From: Bacteroides sp. GM023
GTDB lineage: Bacteria > Bacteroidota > Bacteroidia > Bacteroidales > Bacteroidaceae
Reading direction: 5' to 3'
Length of the DNA stretch: 64,000 nt
Assembly (NCBI RefSeq): GCF_014750685.1
Contig: NZ_JAAXGE010000004.1
Span: 186,001 to 250,000 of the forward strand
Position 1 is the stretch's first letter; each line of letters opens with the position of its first letter. Of the stretch, positions 1-9,538 are shown one piece after another. Both the position numbers and the translations under genes were made by a program. A model generated the notes under the pieces. The model did no database searches. It was given only the letters and a program-made list of their open reading frames with translations, and was not told where the DNA came from.

Positions 1-171
1 TTCTTCTCTTACCCGGTCAATGCCGGGAGCAAAGAATTCTCTGAATCCTTTCATCGGATTCCTGAATGCATTTGGATACTCTTGATAAGAAACAGTAACG
101 TTTTTCTCACTACAAGCAGTAATACTTCCAAATAGCAGCAGGAGCGATATATTTCTGATGATTGATTTCAT
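1..171 (-). CDS. DUF4832-type surface lipoprotein, N-terminal part only
   Basis: The start codon is at 171 and the gene runs off the left edge, so only about 57 residues are visible. The N-terminus is a lipoprotein signal: a charged start, the hydrophobic run SLLLLFGSIT, then the lipobox Cys in TACSE. After it comes FRNPMKGFREFFAPG, nearly the same as LRNPMKGLREFFGPG in the next gene at 184-1806, so the two are tandem paralogues. It is the seventh visible gene of the leftward operon. The paralogue suggests a secreted, barrel-fold glycan- or nucleoside-binding or hydrolysing protein, but no activity can be assigned. Confidence 0.8.
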   Translation of the reverse strand, partial: MKSIIRNISLLLLFGSITACSEKNVTVSYQEYPNAFRNPMKGFREFFAPGIDRVREE

Positions 172-183
172 TAGAATAATCTA

Positions 184-1806
184 TTATTGAAGTTTGTATT
201 TTAAAGTCTTGTCTTGTCTCATATCACTGAAACTGCTGACAGGAATCTCGAAATATATAGGCTCGGTGTTAATTCCAATGTGTCCCATCGGATGACGTCC
301 GCCTTCGAAATAATTCTGAATGGCAAACCTTAATGAAGGCAGCATACCGGCAGGGTCTAATACTGCAATAGAAATGATATAGTCTCCTGTATCTATTTTC
401 TTATCCAGAGTCAACTCTTCTTCGATATGGTTAATGGCGGCTGGCTGGGTATATACTTTCTGAGAGTTGTCCCAGTTGTCTCCCGGCATCCATTGTGAAG
501 TCTTGGGTGTTTGCAGTGTTTTACTCCATACTACTTCTTGAGTCTGAGCATTCAGTAATGCTATTTCGACAGGCCAGTCATAGTAAAATGGTGAAGAGCC
601 GGTATTAACTACATCAAACGAGATTTTGAACGGTTCATTCTGTTTGATATTTGTTGGATAGTTGAAGTTTGACAGAACAAACCGATATCCCATTGCTTTT
701 TGCAATAATTCTGCGTTGGGTTCAAAAGTCGGGTCATTAAAATCTGCCCATGTGATGCCGCCCAAATGATTACAATGTAGATCACGAATTTGTTGGACAA
801 CCAAATCCCGGGTCTTTTCATCAGCCACTACTTCCTCGAAAGAGTCGAATTTATAGAGACTTCCCCAGTTCCAGGTTATTTCTCCTCCTATCGGTTGAGT
901 CTTCCAACGGTCGCCCAGTTTCTTCATTTCCTCGTATCCCCGTACCTTTTCTTCATCAATCGCCCATGAGTCCCAGTAGATACCGAATTCGTAGTCCTTG
1001 AATTCATAAGCATAGCGAACCATTACTTTCTTATTCTTGAAAGCAGATGTAAAGGCATCCCCTAATACTTTTTCGATTCCCGGCAACCAAGTGCGATTCT
1101 CTACATGGTTTGGTTGATCGTGAGGAGCCCATACGGTAGTGATATCCGGATCATGATGCTCTCCGAATTCACCGATAATTCCCATTTCTACATAAGCTAC
1201 ACGTGGATCATTGTCCCATGCTTGTCCTGCCTTTTCTACAAGTTTCTTTACTCTTTCCTGAAAAGTCGGATGGCAATAGCCCCCTATAATAGGGGCATTG
1301 AGATTATCTTCATCATAGGTTTCTCCCGGAATGTCACTGGGCCAGTGCCATCCATTGAGGTCATCCGGATTATCTGTATAAGTGTTTTTGGCATATCCGC
1401 CGTGCCAAGGTTCCATCCATACAATATAAATACGCGGGATTACCTTGACGTTCATGTCTTCCACTCCTTTCCATCTATGGTTACTATAAGCTATTATCTT
1501 ATCAATCCCATCATTCGCATTATCTTCGAGCATATTCCATTGCATATACTCTTTGATAATAGAACCGTAAGGGTAAGGATATTCGTCTCTTACTTTATCA
1601 TATCCCGGACCGAAAAATTCTCGAAGCCCTTTCATGGGGTTACGGAGAGCATATAAACATTCCGCTGGATTTACCGTAACCCTACCGTCTTTAACTTCTA
1701 TAGTGCCTCCTCCTTCGATAGGAGGAAGTATGCCATGGTCTTCTTCTTTGCATGAGTACAGGAAAACACTGATTATGAGTCCTGCGATAAAGATAAATGT
1801 TTTCAT
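184..1806 (-). CDS. DUF4874/DUF4832-type lipoprotein
   Basis: A 540-residue predicted lipoprotein with the signal FIAGLIISVFLYSC followed by KEED, a composition typical of surface-exported Bacteroides lipoproteins. The N-terminal two thirds (about 60-380) are rich in Trp, Tyr and acidic residues (for example MEPWHGGYAKN, EMGIIGEFGEHHD, ITWNWGS), as in a TIM-barrel glycosidase-like domain. About 390-530 resembles the beta-sandwich half of the DUF4832 family. It sits 17 bases after the SusD gene and 12 bases before a truncated paralogue, so it probably acts on the outer surface on the ligand handled by the SusC/SusD pair. From memory, the ribose operon of B. thetaiotaomicron carries a comparable protein; catalytic activity is not established here. 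Confidence 0.8.
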   Translation of the reverse strand: MKTFIFIAGLIISVFLYSCKEEDHGILPPIEGGGTIEVKDGRVTVNPAECLYALRNPMKGLREFFGPGYDKVRDEYPYPYGSIIKEYMQWNMLEDNANDGIDKIIAYSNHRWKGVEDMNVKVIPRIYIVWMEPWHGGYAKNTYTDNPDDLNGWHWPSDIPGETYDEDNLNAPIIGGYCHPTFQERVKKLVEKAGQAWDNDPRVAYVEMGIIGEFGEHHDPDITTVWAPHDQPNHVENRTWLPGIEKVLGDAFTSAFKNKKVMVRYAYEFKDYEFGIYWDSWAIDEEKVRGYEEMKKLGDRWKTQPIGGEITWNWGSLYKFDSFEEVVADEKTRDLVVQQIRDLHCNHLGGITWADFNDPTFEPNAELLQKAMGYRFVLSNFNYPTNIKQNEPFKISFDVVNTGSSPFYYDWPVEIALLNAQTQEVVWSKTLQTPKTSQWMPGDNWDNSQKVYTQPAAINHIEEELTLDKKIDTGDYIISIAVLDPAGMLPSLRFAIQNYFEGGRHPMGHIGINTEPIYFEIPVSSFSDMRQDKTLKYKLQ

Positions 1807-1823
1807 ATAATTAATGATTTATG

Positions 1824-3242
1824 TTAATATCCTTCGTTGTTTTCAGTGATTGCATCGTTTGCGTCAATAGCAGCTTGTGGAATTGGATACAATACATGAT
1901 AAGGTTGGATAGTGACTCCGGCGTGGTCTTTCATGCATTCTGCAAGTTTGCCGAACCGAATTAAATCCCAACGACGCATATGTTCACAACAGAACTCATG
2001 GAGTCTTTCTTCCAGTAAAACGTCGGCGAACTGTTCTTTGCTTAAGTTGTCGGCAGCTGTAATAGAAGTAAGCCCGGCTCTGGAACGAACAGCATTCAAT
2101 GCCTCATATTTTTCGTTGCTGGTGTCGTTAGTGTTGTTTAATGCTTCTGCTTTCATTAAAAGTACATCCGCATAGCGAATGAAAATAAAATTCAGATTGT
2201 CGTCTTCAATTACGTTACCTGTTTCCGGGTCCCAGAATTTTCCGCAGGAAGGTGGAGCCTGCGTTACACCTGCATATTCTGTGATGAAGAAGGCTTTTTT
2301 ACGTTTGTCGGCATCGTCATAAGAATCATATAAATATTGAGTCGGTCCGAAGCCGCCCCATCCTCCGAAGTTTGTAGGGCCGCCCACGTTACGAGGTCCC
2401 CAGTAGGAATGTTGTATACTTCCTTCCAATCCCCAGGAACCGGAATGCTTAAACTGAATCTCGAAAATATTCTCATACTCCAGATTTTTGTTGGCTGGAG
2501 CAAAAATATCTTTGAGGTTATCGTATAGTTTGAATTTGCCTTCCAGCATACGACAGTATTTCAACGCTTCTGCAGGTTTGCCCCATTGCAGATAGATACG
2601 TGCCAGCAGTGCTTGCGCTGCATAAGAGGTGGCACGGCCTTTATCTTTGGCATCCGACCAGGTGGATGGCAGGCCGAGCGCAGCTTCCATATCCTGAGTA
2701 ATGAGAGTATATACCTCATCTACTGATGCACGAGGTCTCATAATCTCACTTTTGTCGATGGAGGATTTAGTCCATAGAGGTACTCCACCATACATCTTTA
2801 CTAAATCAAAATAGTAGATAGCTCTTAAAAAACGTGCTTGCATAATCATGGAAGCATGAAGATCGGAACTTACTGCATCTGATGGCATATCAATAACAGC
2901 GTTGCAACGTTTGATCCCTTCATAACACAGTCTGTAATGATTGTCTAAGAACTCATGAGAAGCGGAGAAAGTATAATAGTGTAATTGTGAATAAGCTGCC
3001 CATCCCATGTCGAATGGAATCACTTCATCCGTTCCGAATTCACTGAGGGTAATGGTATATTTACCGACGAATACCTCTTGAAGAGAACCGTAGGCGGCAT
3101 ATAATGTTTGTTGCCAGTCATCAGGTTTGGTATATGCATTGTCAGGTGTGAGAACACTTTGAGGAGTTAAATCCAGAAAGTTTTCGCAGCTGCATAGTGT
3201 AAGGCAACTGAATGCTAGTATAGAAATGTATTTTTTCATCAT
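1824..3242 (-). CDS. SusD/RagB-family surface nutrient-binding lipoprotein
   Basis: 472 residues with a lipoprotein signal ending in the lipobox LTLCSC at about 15-20. The family opening follows (FLDLTPQSVLTPDNAYTKPD), then a TPR-like helical body, and near the C-terminus the hallmark FADVLLEERLHEFCCEHMRRWDLIRFGKL and LYPIPQAAIDANDAIT. Length is on the short side of normal. SusD-type proteins sit on the cell surface as a lid over a SusC-type channel and capture ligand. The partner SusC gene is 10 bases upstream. With two ribokinases in the same operon, ribose or a ribose-containing compound is the likely ligand, by inference. Confidence 0.95.
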   Translation of the reverse strand: MMKKYISILAFSCLTLCSCENFLDLTPQSVLTPDNAYTKPDDWQQTLYAAYGSLQEVFVGKYTITLSEFGTDEVIPFDMGWAAYSQLHYYTFSASHEFLDNHYRLCYEGIKRCNAVIDMPSDAVSSDLHASMIMQARFLRAIYYFDLVKMYGGVPLWTKSSIDKSEIMRPRASVDEVYTLITQDMEAALGLPSTWSDAKDKGRATSYAAQALLARIYLQWGKPAEALKYCRMLEGKFKLYDNLKDIFAPANKNLEYENIFEIQFKHSGSWGLEGSIQHSYWGPRNVGGPTNFGGWGGFGPTQYLYDSYDDADKRKKAFFITEYAGVTQAPPSCGKFWDPETGNVIEDDNLNFIFIRYADVLLMKAEALNNTNDTSNEKYEALNAVRSRAGLTSITAADNLSKEQFADVLLEERLHEFCCEHMRRWDLIRFGKLAECMKDHAGVTIQPYHVLYPIPQAAIDANDAITENNEGY

Positions 3243-3251
3243 CGTATCGTT

Positions 3252-6197
3252 TTAAAAGTTTAGAGAAATTCCACCGATAAAGCTGCGTGCGTTCGGGTAT
3301 GGATTCGTATTATCGCTTGATTCTACGTCAAATCCGGTAAACTCGGTCGCAGTAAACAAATTCTGTACAGAGAAATAAACTCTGAGGTTCGAAGCTTTGA
3401 TGCTTTTGATGATATTCTTTGGAAGGTTGTAACCCAATTCAAGATTGCGCAACCGGAGGTAATCTCCTTTTTGAAGGTTAGCATCCGTACCGTCACCGTT
3501 AGCATATGCGCTGCCTACGCGAGGAGCCGGATATTTATTATTGGGTCTGTCCTGTCTCCAATAGTATTTATAGTAGTTTTCACTCATATTGCCCCAAACA
3601 TTGAATGAGTTGAGGTAGCGGTTCAGTGTATTATTTATTTTATGTCCACCGGCAAAGGTGAAGAATGCTGTAAGGTCGAATCCTTTATAAGAGAAAGTGT
3701 TGGTGAAACTACCATAGTATTTGGGAGTCGATACTCCGCAGAATACACGGTCTTCCCCATTGATAACGTAATCTTTCTTTTCATCCCTGATTTTACGGTC
3801 ACCTGGTTGGGCATTATATTTGGCTGCTTCTGCGGCTTCGTTTATCTGCCAGATACCTTCAGATTTCAACAGGTAATATTGGTTGATGGAACGACCGACA
3901 AACAATGATTTGTTGACATCTTGTTTTCCGTCATAAAGCTCTTTTATTTTATTGTCGTTATAAGAGATCATGAAAGAAGTAGTCCATAAGAAATCTTTAG
4001 TACTGATATTAACGGTGCTCAATGTAAACTCGATACCTTTATTATCAATTTTACCAATGTTGGTCAACGAGCTTCCAAAACCCGATTCCAATGGGAGAGG
4101 AACTTGCCATAAAAGGTCTGTTGTGCGTTTATAGTAAGTTTCAATTGTACCGGCAATTCTATTGTTGAAAAGTCCGAAATCAATACCCAGGTCTAACTGG
4201 TTAGCCTTTTCCCAAGTTAATTCAGGGTTGGATATGGATGTTTGTACAGAACCACTCACCAGATTGTTACCCAATACATAATTGGCGGAAGAGCCACCTA
4301 AAGCTATAATGGAAGAATAAGCAAAGTCACCGATATTTTGATTTCCAAGCTTACCTGCACTAAGCCTTAGTTTAAGATTGCTGATGACAGGTGCATTCTC
4401 TTTAATAAAACTCTCTTCAGAGACTCTCCATGCCAAGGCAAGTGACGGGAAAAATCCCCATCTGTGTCCTGGAGCAAAACGGGAAGAGCCGTCGCCTCGC
4501 ATCGTCAAAGTCGCTAAATAACGATTATTGAAATTATAATTGAATCGTCCGTAGAAAGAAACTAAAGAAGAAGGCACTGCGTACGAAGAGTTGGGCCCGT
4601 GTTCTTCTGCTCCTTGCAAGTTGTAATATTTGAGAATAGATGAAAGCTTTTTGGAATCGGCAGTAACCTCTTCATAATCTGTCCGTGATGCGGAGAAACC
4701 TGCCATTGCAGAGAACTGGTGGATTTTATTAATGTCAAATGAATAAGTTGCTGTGTTTTCAGTTTGCCAATATCTCTTTTTATTCGACATTACATTAGCA
4801 TGTCCACCAGCGGTATAGTGCTGTCCCATGCGTCCGTCTTCGTATGTGTTCACTTTGAAGAAAACAAGCTCTCCACCATTATCAGAACGCAGTTTCAGAT
4901 TCTTTATGGGTTCTATCTCGATATAAGCCGAGCCGACAAATCTGGATTTAAGTGTTGCTTTGTCAAGCAAGTCAACGATGGCTACCGGGTTTGCTCTTGT
5001 ATTAAGAAATCCATCGAAATATTCTCCGTCTTCTGTGTAGATAGGAGCAGTAGGTTGTGAACTAATTGCACTGAACATAGTTCCATAGCCGGAATCAGCC
5101 TCTTCATTGATATTCATAAGTTTAGATTCGATGACATTGAACCGTACACCATATCGTAGCCATTTGTTTAGTTTGGCATCCATATTATACCGGACAGTCA
5201 GCTTATTAAAAGATGAGTTCTTGATAGTACCTTTTTGGTCATACCAGTCTACACCCAGAAAATGTTGCATATCATTCTTACCGCCTGAAATAGAAAAATT
5301 ATAGTTTTGGTATTGACCGTTTTGTGTAACTGCATCTTGCCAGTCGGTAGATTCTCCACGGCTTAATAAGCGCAATTCTTCTGATGTCCATTTGTAGTTT
5401 GGCTGTGCGATGGAGATTAGCTCATAATATTGCTGGGCATCCATCAAATCTTGTTTGTTGAGCATCTTTTGCGTACCAAAAGATGCATTTAAAGAGATTT
5501 TAGCTTTGCCGCTTGTTCCTTTCTTTGTAGTAACGAGTACTACACCGTTAGAACCTCTTGAACCATAGATAGAAGCTGATGAGGCATCTTTTAGAATCTC
5601 GATAGACTCAATATCACCGGAAGATAGGTCTTGCAAACCTCCCTGAACAGGAATACCGTCAACGATGTATAATGGTTCGCTACCTGCGCGAAGAGAACCG
5701 ACTCCCCGGATGACAACTGAAGCATCTCCACCGGGCTTTACGGAACCGGTTGTAACCTGTACGCCGGCAGCGAGTCCTTGCAGAGCAGTGGTCACTGTTC
5801 CTACTTTGGAATTAGTAAGGTGCTCTGATTTAATAGAAGCAACGGCTCCTGTCAAATCACTTTTCTTGGCAATACCATATCCGATAGCTACCACTTCATC
5901 CAAGTTGATGGCATCTGCTGCCATTTGTATATTAATAACATTTTGCTTCCCTATTGTGACGGATTGTTTCACCATACCGACAAATGAGAATTCCAGAATA
6001 TTGCCCTTTTGTGCTTTGATGCTATAGTTTCCATTCATATCACTCACTGTTCCTGTTTGCGTACCTTTTATAGTTATGGATACACCAGGTAGTGTTTCAT
6101 TATTGGTATCAGTAATAGTCCCTTTAATGCTGATTACTTGTGCATGCAATATGCTTGCAAAGAAAACGGCTATAAATAATATAATGTGTTTTTTCAT
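3252..6197 (-). CDS. SusC/RagA-family TonB-dependent outer-membrane transporter
   Basis: 981 residues. A signal peptide ends at about residue 20 (FFASILHAQ). A carboxypeptidase-regulatory-like domain follows (VISIKGTITDTNNETLPGV, about 22-95), then a TonB box region (LDEVVAIGYG, about 99-108) and the plug with the SusC signature YGSRGSNGVVLVTTKKG at about 211. The remaining sequence alternates aromatic and polar residues as in a 22-strand barrel and ends in the terminal-strand pattern GGISLNF. It imports ligand across the outer membrane using TonB energy, partnered with SusD at 1824-3242. It is 25 bases downstream of the IPT lipoprotein and probably cotranscribed with the ribokinases. Confidence 0.96.
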   Translation of the reverse strand: MKKHIILFIAVFFASILHAQVISIKGTITDTNNETLPGVSITIKGTQTGTVSDMNGNYSIKAQKGNILEFSFVGMVKQSVTIGKQNVINIQMAADAINLDEVVAIGYGIAKKSDLTGAVASIKSEHLTNSKVGTVTTALQGLAAGVQVTTGSVKPGGDASVVIRGVGSLRAGSEPLYIVDGIPVQGGLQDLSSGDIESIEILKDASSASIYGSRGSNGVVLVTTKKGTSGKAKISLNASFGTQKMLNKQDLMDAQQYYELISIAQPNYKWTSEELRLLSRGESTDWQDAVTQNGQYQNYNFSISGGKNDMQHFLGVDWYDQKGTIKNSSFNKLTVRYNMDAKLNKWLRYGVRFNVIESKLMNINEEADSGYGTMFSAISSQPTAPIYTEDGEYFDGFLNTRANPVAIVDLLDKATLKSRFVGSAYIEIEPIKNLKLRSDNGGELVFFKVNTYEDGRMGQHYTAGGHANVMSNKKRYWQTENTATYSFDINKIHQFSAMAGFSASRTDYEEVTADSKKLSSILKYYNLQGAEEHGPNSSYAVPSSLVSFYGRFNYNFNNRYLATLTMRGDGSSRFAPGHRWGFFPSLALAWRVSEESFIKENAPVISNLKLRLSAGKLGNQNIGDFAYSSIIALGGSSANYVLGNNLVSGSVQTSISNPELTWEKANQLDLGIDFGLFNNRIAGTIETYYKRTTDLLWQVPLPLESGFGSSLTNIGKIDNKGIEFTLSTVNISTKDFLWTTSFMISYNDNKIKELYDGKQDVNKSLFVGRSINQYYLLKSEGIWQINEAAEAAKYNAQPGDRKIRDEKKDYVINGEDRVFCGVSTPKYYGSFTNTFSYKGFDLTAFFTFAGGHKINNTLNRYLNSFNVWGNMSENYYKYYWRQDRPNNKYPAPRVGSAYANGDGTDANLQKGDYLRLRNLELGYNLPKNIIKSIKASNLRVYFSVQNLFTATEFTGFDVESSDNTNPYPNARSFIGGISLNF

Positions 6198-6222
6198 AAC
6201 GCTTATTTTATTGAGTTATTAT

Positions 6223-7398
6223 TTAATAGGCTCGGATAGGAAGAACGCCAATTGCCCATCCGCTTTTCGAGCATGGATCAGAAATAATATTGGTTTCTTC
6301 GTAGAAATTCACATAATAGGCAGCCCAACCGGTATTTCCATCGGCTTCGCTTGAGGTCCAGTAATTATTAGCCGGAATATTGACTCCCTTCCCGGCCAGC
6401 ATACTTTTTACTTTGAATACTTCTATAAGCTCTTCTCTGGAAGGAAGAAACCAATCCGTATATGCAAAATCTCCGTCGGTCACTCTGTTATCCAGGCAAA
6501 GTTGGGCTGCTATCTTGACTCCCTGCCATTCAGGCCAGTTGTTTGCACTTTGTAGTGCATTGAACTTTTTGACGATGTTTTGAGTGTTTGCATATCCACT
6601 TCCCATGCTTTGGCTGGTACCTGCTGCATCTGAAGCATTCACTTCCGGTCCGAATTTATCTGTACCCGTACCCACATTGCTCATATTCACGATATATCCA
6701 TGTGCTTTTGCGGCATCTACCCAAAATACGACACCACCGCCTAACTTATCTCCCACATTCGTTTCGATGGTGATTGTGCCGATATTACTTTTTCGCTCAC
6801 CTCTGATTATCATGATAGAATTGACACCATATAATCCTTCAGGCAGAGTGAATTCTACTCCCTCATCATTTAAAGTTAATGGTATGTTATATTCGACACC
6901 ATTCGGATAAAAAGAGGCATATAATGTAGCGATATCTCCATTCTCAAATCCCTTTCCCTGGATTTCAACTTTCCCTTTTGCCGGTATATTGCCCGAGGGA
7001 AGTACGACATCAATGATGGGTACTACGAAAGGTACTTTGAAAGTGCCGTTTAGAGTTGTTAGTTTGCCGGCTCGTTCAATTGTCACGGTGTAACTGCCGC
7101 CGGCTTCCAATGGAACTATAAACTTGAGGTAGCTGTCTGTAACTTCTGTTACTTCTACTTTTTCTTTTTTATTTGTTTCGTCATTTAGATAGACCACATC
7201 TTCTTTGGCAAACCCGAGGCCATTGATTTGTGCGACTTGTCCGGGAATTACATCATTTTCTGATGGAAATTTGATTTCCTTCAGGATAGGAGCTACGGGA
7301 ACAGCGGTATGTTCATTATCGCTATCGCAACTGCAGAAATTGCATGCTATCAATCCCGATAATAATGGAATGAATAGTTTCTTTAAAGAGGTTTTCAT
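6223..7398 (-). CDS. IPT/TIG-domain lipoprotein with C-terminal DUF1566-like domain
   Basis: 391 residues. The lipoprotein signal ends in ACNFCSC at about 24. Two IPT/TIG immunoglobulin-like repeats follow (about 35-125, with VIPGQVAQINGLGFAKEDVV; about 130-215, with GNIPAKGKVEIQGKGFENGD). The C-terminal part (about 220-391) begins GGGVVFWVDAAKAHGYIV and contains DWFLPSREELIEV and NYWTSSEADG, the pattern of DUF1566/'major paralogous' domains, which share a C-type-lectin-like look. It lies between the ribokinases and SusC. Lipoproteins in this operon position are commonly surface glycan-binding proteins, so a ligand-capturing role is inferred. Confidence 0.85.
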   Translation of the reverse strand: MKTSLKKLFIPLLSGLIACNFCSCDSDNEHTAVPVAPILKEIKFPSENDVIPGQVAQINGLGFAKEDVVYLNDETNKKEKVEVTEVTDSYLKFIVPLEAGGSYTVTIERAGKLTTLNGTFKVPFVVPIIDVVLPSGNIPAKGKVEIQGKGFENGDIATLYASFYPNGVEYNIPLTLNDEGVEFTLPEGLYGVNSIMIIRGERKSNIGTITIETNVGDKLGGGVVFWVDAAKAHGYIVNMSNVGTGTDKFGPEVNASDAAGTSQSMGSGYANTQNIVKKFNALQSANNWPEWQGVKIAAQLCLDNRVTDGDFAYTDWFLPSREELIEVFKVKSMLAGKGVNIPANNYWTSSEADGNTGWAAYYVNFYEETNIISDPCSKSGWAIGVLPIRAY

Positions 7399-7410
7399 AA
7401 TTCATCAAAT

Positions 7411-8346
7411 TTAAGAGTTGAATGATAAGGCTAATTCTTTTTCAAGTATGAAGCGTTTCACTTCGTCGAGAGTCGGAATAGAAGGCTGTGCACCTGATCG
7501 TGTTACTGCGATTGCCGCTGCGGCATTCGCGAAACCGAGTGCTTCCTGATCTATCCCTCTTTGGGCGCAAATAACAGCCAGTGCTCCACAGAATGTATCA
7601 CCGGCAGCAATTGTATCAATAGCATTTACTTTATAACCGGGAAGCTGAACTGTTTCCTGGTTGTTCTTCATGTACACGCCTTGACTTCCCAATGTGATAA
7701 CAACATTACGTGCACCTGCCTTCATCAATGCCTGAGAAATTTCTTCGAGATTATTTCCGCTATAATCAATACCGGAAATGAATGCAGCTTCCAGCTCATT
7801 GACGACTAGTATATCAATGGCTTTCATCAGTTCCTCATCAATCAGACAGGCAGGTGCGGGATTAAACAATACCTTTTTGCCTTTTTGCTCTGCTAGCAGC
7901 GCTATTTTTTTGTTCGTTTCATAGGGAATTTCGGCTTGCATGACGATAATGTCCGCTGCGTCAATTACTTCAGAAAAATGTGCAATTGATCCGGGTAATA
8001 AAGAATAGTTAGCTCCGGGAGCTACTGCAATGCAGTTTTCACCACTGTTGGCCACAAAAATGAGTGCAGTTCCTGTGGGGTGATTAATATCATCAATGAT
8101 ATAATCAGTAGTGATACCTTCTTTCTTAAAGTGTTTTTTTAGAATATCTGCATACATGTCATTCCCTAAAGAAGTGACAAATGTGACTGAACCTCCGAGC
8201 CTGGCTGCTGCTACGGCTTGGTTCGCTCCTTTGCCACCGAGAGACTGTATGAAGTTAGCATCTCCGACTGTTTCGCCGGGAGCCGGGAGATGGTTGACTT
8301 GTGCAACCATGTCGATGTTTGAACTTCCAATAACTACTATTTTCAT
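7411..8346 (-). CDS. rbsK: Ribokinase (PfkB family)
   Basis: 311 residues, the normal ribokinase length. It phosphorylates ribose to ribose-5-phosphate with ATP in the cytoplasm. The N-terminal PfkB signature is present (GSSNIDMVAQVNHLPAPGET, then GGKGANQAVAAARLGG), as is the C-terminal ATP/anion-hole signature DTIAAGDTFCGALA, where the catalytic Asp lies in GDTF. The usual second residue pattern is DTTGAGD; here it is DTIAAGD, a mild departure also met in other ribokinases. It lies 41 bases downstream of a second ribokinase gene, and the two differ clearly in sequence, so this is not a recent duplication. Confidence 0.95.
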   Translation of the reverse strand: MKIVVIGSSNIDMVAQVNHLPAPGETVGDANFIQSLGGKGANQAVAAARLGGSVTFVTSLGNDMYADILKKHFKKEGITTDYIIDDINHPTGTALIFVANSGENCIAVAPGANYSLLPGSIAHFSEVIDAADIIVMQAEIPYETNKKIALLAEQKGKKVLFNPAPACLIDEELMKAIDILVVNELEAAFISGIDYSGNNLEEISQALMKAGARNVVITLGSQGVYMKNNQETVQLPGYKVNAIDTIAAGDTFCGALAVICAQRGIDQEALGFANAAAAIAVTRSGAQPSIPTLDEVKRFILEKELALSFNS

Positions 8347-8387
8347 GTGAATCAGATTTATGTGATTAACCTAGGTTTCTCTTTATT

Positions 8388-9311
8388 TTATAGAACTATT
8401 TCTCTTTTGTATGGAATGGCACTTTGTGCACCGATACGGGTAACGGCAAGAGCAGCGGCTGCATTGGCAAATGTAACAGACTCCGCCAATGAATGTCCTT
8501 CGGACAAATAAACACTGAATGCCCCACAAAATACATCTCCGGCACCAGTCGTGTCGATTGTCTCTACTTCTTTGGCAGGAATCATGGTATATTGGTCTTT
8601 TTCTTTCACGTATGCCCCATCTTTTCCTAAAGTGATGACAACATTCTCTATCCCTTTTTCCCCGATGGCTTTAGCTGCACGGTGAGCGCTTTCAATATCC
8701 ATCACTTTAATGCCTGATAGCATTTCTGCTTCAATGCGGTTGGGAAGTATAGTATGTACATTATTTAAAAAAGAATTGCTTAGCGTAGAAGCAGGTGCAG
8801 GATTGAGTATTACCTTCTTTCCATATTTATTGGCCATAGTAGCTGCATACTCTACCGTTTCTATCGGAACTTCAAGTTGCATTAAGATAATATCAGATTC
8901 CTTGATTTTTTCTTCAGCTTTATTGATATCCTCTATTGAAAGGGAACGACTTGCGCCGGGCGCAACAATAATACTGTTCTCCCCGAAAGAATCTACTGAA
9001 ATAAGAGCTACTCCCGACGGACTTTTTTGATCGGTGAAAATAAATTCCGTGTTAATCCTTTCCGACTTATATATTTCCAATGCTTGTAGTCCGAATAGAT
9101 CGTATCCGATTTTAGAGATGAAGGTTACTTCAGCCCCTAATCGAGATGCCGCAATGGCTTGGTTGGCTCCTTTACCACCAGGATTCATATAGAAGGTTCC
9201 TCCTAATATGGTTTCTCCCGGCACTGGTAGTCTGTTGGCTTTTACAACCATATCTGTGTTGCAACTTCCAATTACTACAATTTTAGGCTTATGAATAGAT
9301 ATAGTTTCCAT
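8388..9311 (-). CDS. rbsK: Ribokinase (PfkB family), first gene of the operon
   Basis: 307 residues with both PfkB signatures: GSCNTDMVVKANRLPVPGET with GGKGANQAIAASRLGA near the N-terminus, and DTTGAGDVFCGAF near residue 255 with the catalytic Asp. It should make ribose-5-phosphate from imported ribose. Being first after a 227-base gap, it probably marks the operon start. Two ribokinases in one operon is the arrangement I recall for the ribose-use operon of B. thetaiotaomicron, where ribose drawn from several nucleoside sources is used; a split of substrate range between the two enzymes is inference. Confidence 0.95.
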   Translation of the reverse strand: METISIHKPKIVVIGSCNTDMVVKANRLPVPGETILGGTFYMNPGGKGANQAIAASRLGAEVTFISKIGYDLFGLQALEIYKSERINTEFIFTDQKSPSGVALISVDSFGENSIIVAPGASRSLSIEDINKAEEKIKESDIILMQLEVPIETVEYAATMANKYGKKVILNPAPASTLSNSFLNNVHTILPNRIEAEMLSGIKVMDIESAHRAAKAIGEKGIENVVITLGKDGAYVKEKDQYTMIPAKEVETIDTTGAGDVFCGAFSVYLSEGHSLAESVTFANAAAALAVTRIGAQSAIPYKREIVL

Positions 9312-9538
9312 AGTACTTTAAATTAGGATAATGCAAATGAAAGAAATAGTAATGCATGATTTTCGACATTAATAATTAATTTATATAATTTCAAAATGAT
9401 ATAATGAGATGAAAATCCCTTTAATAATAAGGAATAATGATGCGGTTATATAATGTCTGTTTATATAATTACAAAGAGAAAGAGTGACTTTGAAAAACGT
9501 TTTTTTATTGTAGAAAAAGCCTCAAATAACTATAGCTT
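9312..9538 (-). promoter_or_regulatory. Operon upstream region with three TTATATAAT repeats
   Basis: This AT-rich 227-base gap lies between the regulator candidate and the first ribokinase, all transcribed leftward. TTATATAAT occurs at 9381-9389, 9446-9454 and 9461-9469; the last two are 15 bases apart, and the word is close to self-complementary. No clear TAnnTTTG box was found on the minus strand; the nearest is TTCATTTG, close to the start of the ribokinase gene, with a poor -33 region. The repeats could be binding sites for the regulator encoded next door. Confidence 0.45.
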
